Shown one piece after another: positions 58,446 through 64,000 of a stretch of 64,000 nt of DNA. A program made the translations under genes and the position numbers. The first letter of the stretch is position 1. Every line of letters starts with the position of its first letter. Source of the stretch: Chthoniobacterales bacterium (GTDB lineage Bacteria; Verrucomicrobiota; Verrucomicrobiia; Chthoniobacterales; UBA10450). The notes below the pieces were generated by a model that was given only the letters and a program-made list of their open reading frames with translations, was not told the origin of the DNA and ran no database searches. The stretch spans positions 33,500 through 97,499 of the forward strand of contig JACDGM010000001.1 in NCBI GenBank assembly GCA_013815325.1. The letters run 5' to 3'.

Positions 58446-61175
58446 CTATTCGACGAGATAACGCAGCCGCAGGGACCGGATGACCTCGCGCGCGCGGCCG
58501 TACGGCAGCCGAAAATCTTCGATCGAGGCGAACTTCATCCGCCGCGCGAACATCGCTTCCTCCTCGCGCGTCGCCGGCAATCTCGAGACCCCGCGGTTCT
58601 GCCAGCGCCGCAGGACCGATTCGCAGGCGCGCAGAAAATTGTAGGCGCTGCGCAGGCTCGCCGCGTCGCTCCTCTCGAGAATTTTCTTCTCCGCCAGCTT
58701 TTCGACGGCGAGAAGGAAATTGGGTTCCCAGATTCCATCGCGCATTTGCAACCCCTGGACCAAAAACTCCGCTTCGATCATCCCTCCGATGCCTGTCTTG
58801 AAATCATAAAAATCATTGCCGCTTCCACGATCGTTCGCGATTCGCACAAGCATGCTTTCGATTTGCCTAACAAGATCAGGCCGGCGACCCGCCGCGCGCC
58901 AGAGCTCCCTGGCCAGCGCCGCAAATTCGTAGCGCAGGGGCCCGCAGATTGCACGGGCGCGGGTTAGCGCCTGCAACTCCCAAAACTGCGCGCGTTTTTC
59001 GTAGTAGCTGCGCAAGGTCTCGAGCGAACAAACCAGCGGCCCTTTCTCCCCTTCCGGGCGAAGACGCGGATCGACCATTGCAAGGCTGCCTTCCGCGGTC
59101 GAGAGCGCTAGCTCGCCGATCAGCTGCTGCGCCGCACGCGGATCTTCCCCGATGAACAAAACATCGAGATCGGCCCCGTAGCCAATCTCGCGTCCGCCGA
59201 ACTTGCCCAGCGCCACGATCGTTAGGCCCTCGTTAGGATCGAGCAACCGATACACGAAAAGCAGACAGGCCTCGGCGAGATCGTTCTGCTCCGCGAGCAA
59301 GACCGGGAGAGGCGCCAACTCCAGCACCTCACGCAAGAGGATGCGGAGCAGCTCGCGTCGCCGATAGTTCCGCACCGGATCGACCCTGAGCGAAGTCGCA
59401 CCTAACGACTGCAACCGCTCGAGATGCAGAGCCACGGTGCGCGAACCGTCGAGCGTCTCACCGCGCGTCAATTCTTCGAGCAGCTGCGGGCGTCGGACGA
59501 GGAGCGCGCCCGCCGCTTCGCTCGCGTCGAAAGTTTTGGCGAGCAGCTCGAGCAGCCGCGGATTCGTCACGAGCAACTCGAAAAGCAAACTGCGCAGCCC
59601 GTAAGCTTCGGCGAAACGGACAAACTGGTTGAGCGCTCCATCGGGATCGGCGGCTTGGGCCAGACTGCTCAGGAGGAGCGGGCGGAGCTTGCGAACAATC
59701 TGCCGGGTGCGCGGCGAGACATGAAAGCCGGCAGCGCCGCGGCCAAGCTGCTCGATCATTTTTTCCGCGCGCGGACGATCGCGAAAAATGCTGAAGTCGG
59801 CGACCGCGGCTTCGTTAGGCAAAGCGGTTTCCACGACGCGCTGAAAAATCGCTCGCACGGCCTGCATCTCCTCGCGCAAGGCCGCGAGGAACGCGGTCTC
59901 TTCGGCAAAACCGAGACTCCGCGCGAGCAACTGCAGCGCCTCGCCCGGCTCCGGCACAGTGTGGGTTTGCTGTTCCGCCTCGATCTGCAACCGGTGTTCG
60001 ACGCGGCGAAAAAATCGGTAGGCCGCTTCCAGCCTGGCCGCGTCCGCCTGCGGAAGAAACTCCAGTTGGGCGATCCCGCGGAGTGCTTTCAGCGTGCTCG
60101 TCTCCTGAAGGAAAGGATGCCGCGCGGCGTGCAATAACTGCAGCGCCTGCACGACAAATTCGATCTCGCGGATTCCCCCCACCCCAAGCTTCACGTTTCG
60201 CTCGAGATGCTCGTGCCCGACGATGTCGCGCTCGATCCGGCGTTTGATCAGCGCAATCTCATCGAGCAAATCGGGCGTCGGATTGCGCGGGAAAATAAAC
60301 GGCTGGTGCTGCCGCAAAAATTCGTAGGCCAGCTCACGATCGCCGCAGATCCAGCGCGCTTTGATCAAGGCCAGCCGCTCCCAGGTTTCGCCAAACCCGG
60401 CGTAATAATTTTCCATGCTGGCGCGCGACCTGACAAGCGGACCGGCGCTTCCTTCGGGCCGCAAACGGAGATCCACGCGGAAGAGCGAGCCCGCCGGATC
60501 GGGAGCCGCAAAGGTCTCGACGATCTTGTTGCCGAGCCGCGTGAACCATTCGTGATAACTGAAGTTCGCGCTCAGCTGGCCTTCTTCGCTGTAAACGAAA
60601 ATGAGATCGACGTCCGAGCTGTGATTGAGTTCGCGCCCGCCCAATTTTCCGAGCCCGAAAATCGCCAGCTCGCTCTTGGGCGCCCCCCAGCGGCGGCGCA
60701 ATTCCTCGTTCCAATGATCGAAGACCGTCGTTAGGCAAATGTCCGCGAGCTGCGACAACTCGACGAGCGTCTCTTCGAGCGGCGCCGCCTCCGTCACTTC
60801 GCGCAGGGCGATGCGCACCATCTCGCGGCCTTTCCAGAGACGGAGGATGCGAAAATTATCGGCCGCGACCGACTGGCGTCCGGCGAGGTTGCGCAGATCG
60901 GTCAGCATCCGTCCGTAGCCGCGACGATCGGCGGCGACATCGGGATGGGCCAGCCAGAGGAGGATTTCCGGCTGTTGCACGAGACGCGCCCGGCAGATGC
61001 TGGAGACAGCAAAGAGATGGCGGAGCGCTTCTTCCCCTAACGGAAAGTGAGAGATCGTTTCCCCAAACGAGGGCGCCTGGGCCGGCCAGGTGGCGGCGAG
61101 CGCGACGAGAGTCTCCTCGACCTGCGCTGATCGAAAGCCGGCGCCGGCCGCGCCTAACGAATCAACCAGCGCCAC
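58446..61175 (-). CDS. glnE: Bifunctional glutamine synthetase adenylyltransferase/deadenylylase
   Basis: IFGLGKLGGRELNHSSDVDLIFVYSEEG; VGGIREIEFVVQALQLLHAARHPFLQ; IVALGKFGGREIGYGADLDVLFIGED. Confidence 0.94.
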   Translation of the reverse strand: MALVDSLGAAGAGFRSAQVEETLVALAATWPAQAPSFGETISHFPLGEEALRHLFAVSSICRARLVQQPEILLWLAHPDVAADRRGYGRMLTDLRNLAGRQSVAADNFRILRLWKGREMVRIALREVTEAAPLEETLVELSQLADICLTTVFDHWNEELRRRWGAPKSELAIFGLGKLGGRELNHSSDVDLIFVYSEEGQLSANFSYHEWFTRLGNKIVETFAAPDPAGSLFRVDLRLRPEGSAGPLVRSRASMENYYAGFGETWERLALIKARWICGDRELAYEFLRQHQPFIFPRNPTPDLLDEIALIKRRIERDIVGHEHLERNVKLGVGGIREIEFVVQALQLLHAARHPFLQETSTLKALRGIAQLEFLPQADAARLEAAYRFFRRVEHRLQIEAEQQTHTVPEPGEALQLLARSLGFAEETAFLAALREEMQAVRAIFQRVVETALPNEAAVADFSIFRDRPRAEKMIEQLGRGAAGFHVSPRTRQIVRKLRPLLLSSLAQAADPDGALNQFVRFAEAYGLRSLLFELLVTNPRLLELLAKTFDASEAAGALLVRRPQLLEELTRGETLDGSRTVALHLERLQSLGATSLRVDPVRNYRRRELLRILLREVLELAPLPVLLAEQNDLAEACLLFVYRLLDPNEGLTIVALGKFGGREIGYGADLDVLFIGEDPRAAQQLIGELALSTAEGSLAMVDPRLRPEGEKGPLVCSLETLRSYYEKRAQFWELQALTRARAICGPLRYEFAALARELWRAAGRRPDLVRQIESMLVRIANDRGSGNDFYDFKTGIGGMIEAEFLVQGLQMRDGIWEPNFLLAVEKLAEKKILERSDAASLRSAYNFLRACESVLRRWQNRGVSRLPATREEEAMFARRMKFASIEDFRLPYGRAREVIRSLRLRYLVE

Positions 61176-61176
61176 C

Positions 61177-62010
61177 TTATTGCGGTGGCGCAGCCATCTT
61201 CACCCGCATCTCGGCGAGCTTGCGGCGCTCGCTCCGGGTCAGGCTGGTGAGGCCGCAGCGGGAGATTTTTTCGAGGAGCGGATCGATTTCCTCGTTCATG
61301 AATTCTGCGACCGACATCTGGCGACGACGCTCGTGCTCCATCTTGCGCTCCCGGAGAAAACGCTGCACGAACGAAACCCGGCCGAAGCCGAGGAGATGCG
61401 CGTAGAGCCAGCCGGCGCAGCAGCCACCCATGTACGCGCTGTGACTAACGACGCCGCGGCGATCGATCGCGAGAAGGAGGCCGCCGAGTGCGAAGACAAG
61501 ATAAGCGAAATGCTTCGCTTTCAATTTCACCGGCAGGAGAAAGAAAATCGCACCCGCCATTTCCAGCTCTGGCAGGATCGTCCCGAAAGCGACGACGACC
61601 GCCGCGACCCCGCCGGAAGCCGCGAGCAAGACGGTCGTGGAAGGCATCAGGAGAAGGTGCCCGAGTTCACCGCCGGCCGCTCCCAAGAGATAGAGATAGA
61701 GGAAATGCTTCTGACCGAGGATCGCCTCGACGTCGCGGCCGATGAAGTAAAGGGCAAGGATGTTGGCGGCGAACTGAAAGATGTTGCCGGGCAAAAAGAG
61801 CGCGCTGAAAAACTGCCAGGCAAATGCCTGATCGATCCCGCGATAACTCAGGCCGAGATACGTCGGGATCGTCGCGGGTTCATAATTCTGGAGGAGCAGT
61901 TGCGCGACGAAGGCGGCGCAGTTAGCGCCAAGCAGCGCGAAAAGAATAACGCGCTGGCGCGATGCCCAAGGCGGCGCGTGCGACGAAGCTCTTCGGCCGG
62001 AAAGGCGCAT
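61177..62010 (-). CDS. Rhomboid-family intramembrane protease-like protein
   Basis: FSALFLPGNIFQFAANILALYFIGRDVEAILG; LLLAASGGVAAVVVAFG; HSAYMGGCCAGWLYA. Confidence 0.8.
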   Translation of the reverse strand: MRLSGRRASSHAPPWASRQRVILFALLGANCAAFVAQLLLQNYEPATIPTYLGLSYRGIDQAFAWQFFSALFLPGNIFQFAANILALYFIGRDVEAILGQKHFLYLYLLGAAGGELGHLLLMPSTTVLLAASGGVAAVVVAFGTILPELEMAGAIFFLLPVKLKAKHFAYLVFALGGLLLAIDRRGVVSHSAYMGGCCAGWLYAHLLGFGRVSFVQRFLRERKMEHERRRQMSVAEFMNEEIDPLLEKISRCGLTSLTRSERRKLAEMRVKMAAPPQ

Positions 62011-62112
62011 GCACGAAATTATCGCAAAGGCTTCCGGTTGTCATTGGGAAAGGGAGAAAGAAGGAGCGAAGCATTACAGCGCGAATCGCGCAGCGGACGA
62101 TAATCGCCAGCT

Positions 62113-62976
62113 TCAAATCGGCGCGAGCACCCTCAGCCGGCGCGGTCGCAGCGTGAATTCCACCGGACAACCGTCAACCAATTCCCCATCGAGCTCCACC
62201 GGCACCTCTTCCGTGCTGCTCACACGCAACCGGCGCGTCTGAAAATATTCCACTTCGCGCGTCGTGATGGCGGAGGTGAAGATGACGTTCTGCAGATACT
62301 TCAGCAGGTCGAGGTAACCGATCTGTTTGAAGACGAGGACGTCGAGCAACCCGTCGTCGATCACAGCATGCTTGAAGAAGGGAAAAGGCCCGCCGTAAAA
62401 GCGGCCATTGCCGACAAGAACAAAGGAGCCTTCCTCCGTCAGCGCATCCTCCGACTCGATGAGGAGACGCGGCGGGCGGCGGCTCGCAATTTGGGCCGCG
62501 GAAATCAAATAACTGAGCGGCCCAAAGTTCCGCTTGAAGGTCCGGCTGGTTTCCTTCACGACCTGCGCATCGAGGCCGACCCCGGCGAGCTGGACGAAAT
62601 GCTTTCCGTTAGCCGTGGGAAGATCGATCAGGCGTGTACGTGCGGCCCGGATGATGTCCCAGCAGCGCCCGAGATCGTTAGGCGGAATGCCCAGCTCGGT
62701 GGCGAAAACATTCATCGTGCCCATCGGCATGAGCCCGAGCGCGGCCTCGGAATCGGCGAGGCCGTTGACCACTTCGTGAATCGTCCCGTCGCCCCCAGCG
62801 GCCACGATTTGCTCGTAACCTTCCGCGACCGCTTTGCGCGCAAGCTGCTCGGCGTCGCCGGCGCGCACCGTCGCGCAGAGGAAGGCGTCGTCGCAGATCG
62901 CGCGGAGCCGCTCCGCCCAACGCCGTGCGCGCTCGCTCCGGGCGGTTGGATTTAGAATGACGCAGGTCTTGGGCAA
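62113..62976 (-). CDS. Diacylglycerol/YegS-type lipid kinase family protein
   Basis: VILNPTARSERARRWAERLRAI; QIVAAGGDGTIHEVVNGLADSEAALGLMPMGTMNVFATELGIP. Confidence 0.9.
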   Translation of the reverse strand: MPKTCVILNPTARSERARRWAERLRAICDDAFLCATVRAGDAEQLARKAVAEGYEQIVAAGGDGTIHEVVNGLADSEAALGLMPMGTMNVFATELGIPPNDLGRCWDIIRAARTRLIDLPTANGKHFVQLAGVGLDAQVVKETSRTFKRNFGPLSYLISAAQIASRRPPRLLIESEDALTEEGSFVLVGNGRFYGGPFPFFKHAVIDDGLLDVLVFKQIGYLDLLKYLQNVIFTSAITTREVEYFQTRRLRVSSTEEVPVELDGELVDGCPVEFTLRPRRLRVLAPI

Positions 62977-63034
62977 GGGACTTGTTAGGCGGCTTTCACC
63001 TTTTCTTCAATCCGGCGGTGCGTAACCTTTGCGG

Positions 63035-64000
63035 GTGAGAAATGTCGGACGCGTTCTGCTTTGGCTTCTCGGCGGCGTACTCGTGATCGCGTGCATCGTT
63101 TTGCTGGGCGTGAACCTCTACGTTCAATCGCAAGGCACGCACCATCGCATTCAGCAAGAACTCAGCCAACGTCTCGGCACGCCGCTGCGCCTGCGCCGGA
63201 TTAGCGTCACTCCTTGGAGCGGATTGAAGCTCAATGGTATTACCATTCCGCAGGAACCAGGCGGGGTTAGCGGCGATTTTCTGCGGGCGCAGACTTTTCA
63301 GTTGCGGGTGCAATTCTGGTCGCTTTTCAGCGATCGGCTCGTGATTCGGCAGGTCTCGTTGATCAAACCGGAGGTGGTTTGGGCGCAAAATTCGGCCGGT
63401 AAATGGCGGCTGCCGGCTTTACCGCCGGAGAAGGCCGTGACTCCCTCGCCTCCTGCGAAGGCAGCCGTGGCCACTCCCGCGACATTGCTCGCGCCCGTGC
63501 CTTCCGCATCGCCCGTGGCCACGGCTCCCGCCCTCTCGCCTAACGACAATAGGACTGCCTTCGCTGAGCAGGCTCAGTCGTTCACGCCGGAGGTGCGGCG
63601 CGTGACTCTGCGCGACGGCGACTTCACTTTTCTCGATTCCGCCGGCCGGGTGGTGGCGAAATTTATGGGCCTCGATTTCACCTCCAGCTTCCGCACCGCG
63701 ACCGCGGTCAAGGGCAGCACCCGCATCGAGAAAATTTCCTTGCGCGATCGCTTCTTCATCGAGCGGCTCGACTCGCCGCTGCACTATGATCCGGAGGAAC
63801 TGAACTTCTCGAACATCTCAGCCGAAGCGGCCGGCGGACAGTTAAGCGGCCAGTTCGAGATGCAGTTGCAAACAGTGGATTCACCGTTTCATGCCAGCGT
63901 AAAATTCCGCGACCTGCAGGCCGAGAAATTGATGGCCAACGCCGGCGGCCCGCCAGGCATGATCGAAGGCCGGCTGGAGGGTTTCCTCGACGCCGCCGGC
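63035..64000 (+). CDS. AsmA-like/translocation-assembly-type protein, open at window end (not in ORF track)
   Basis: GTG start: MRNVGRVLLWLLGGVLVIACIVLLGVNLYVQSQGTHHRIQQELSQRLGTPLRLRRISVTPWSGLKLNGITIPQEP..., no stop to 64000. Confidence 0.7.
   Translation, partial: MRNVGRVLLWLLGGVLVIACIVLLGVNLYVQSQGTHHRIQQELSQRLGTPLRLRRISVTPWSGLKLNGITIPQEPGGVSGDFLRAQTFQLRVQFWSLFSDRLVIRQVSLIKPEVVWAQNSAGKWRLPALPPEKAVTPSPPAKAAVATPATLLAPVPSASPVATAPALSPNDNRTAFAEQAQSFTPEVRRVTLRDGDFTFLDSAGRVVAKFMGLDFTSSFRTATAVKGSTRIEKISLRDRFFIERLDSPLHYDPEELNFSNISAEAAGGQLSGQFEMQLQTVDSPFHASVKFRDLQAEKLMANAGGPPGMIEGRLEGFLDAAG

Larger units (their letters stand above)
3350..63546. repeat. Dispersed highly iterated 9-mer GCCTAACGA / TCGTTAGGC (DUS-like)
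   Basis: Exact + starts: 3999,7331,7517,8041,10267,11189,12172,12595,24875,26765,28016,30975,31072,31318,32976,35626,38617,39642,39849,42901,43288,46823,55713,57452,61152,63538. Exact - (TCGTTAGGC) starts: 3350,4095,6095,6687,7213,7865,9141,9637,11340,11812,12446,12823,13185,13413,24655,25131,27110,31685,31984,32227,32782,34646,38155,40383,44206,45154,53755,55130,56786,58034,59219,59812,60728,62675. Confidence 0.95.

Noticed and set aside
3350-63546. Dispersed 9-mer as KOPS/SRS or Chi
   Set aside because: Orientation is near-balanced (26 vs 34) and interleaved at short range. FtsK-orienting and Chi sites are expected to be strongly strand-polarised. Not excluded genome-wide, but not supported here.

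Overview
High-GC bacterial chromosomal window, probably Verrucomicrobiota (inferred from gene content: autotransporter-associated beta-strand repeats, XdhC/Mo-hydroxylase operon, C30-type carotenoid genes). Most of it is housekeeping or conserved sequence: PBP1A-type transpeptidase, Mo-hydroxylase operon, UdgX plus radical SAM pair, ParA, FahA, MetK/AhcY, RnhB/RplS, TrxA, RimO/RodZ-like/FtsK, ECF sigma/anti-sigma, YebC, Rho, GlnE, rhomboid, lipid kinase, AsmA-like, and two tRNAs. The strongest signal is not a gene. It is a dispersed non-palindromic 9-mer, GCCTAACGA / TCGTTAGGC. I counted 60 exact copies by eye (26 on +, 34 on -) plus about 29 single-mismatch copies, against roughly 0.5 expected by base composition. 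It sits inside coding sequence in all four stop-free reading frames and at gene ends. It is absent from a carotenoid/CarH island (~13.9-24.6 kb) and from a decaying accessory island beside ftsK (~46.8-53.7 kb). This behaves like a DNA-uptake-sequence-type genome signature, though its function is unproven. Secondary observations are two REP-like inverted-repeat families, a 6 x 41-bp tandem array, several scars built from fragments of neighbouring genes (parA, udgX, ftsK, a hydrolase), multiple pseudogenes confined to motif-poor DNA, and a putative B12/light-regulated C30 carotenoid locus with operator-like repeats and an unlisted 58-aa membrane ORF. All counts and alignments were made by eye and need computational confirmation.
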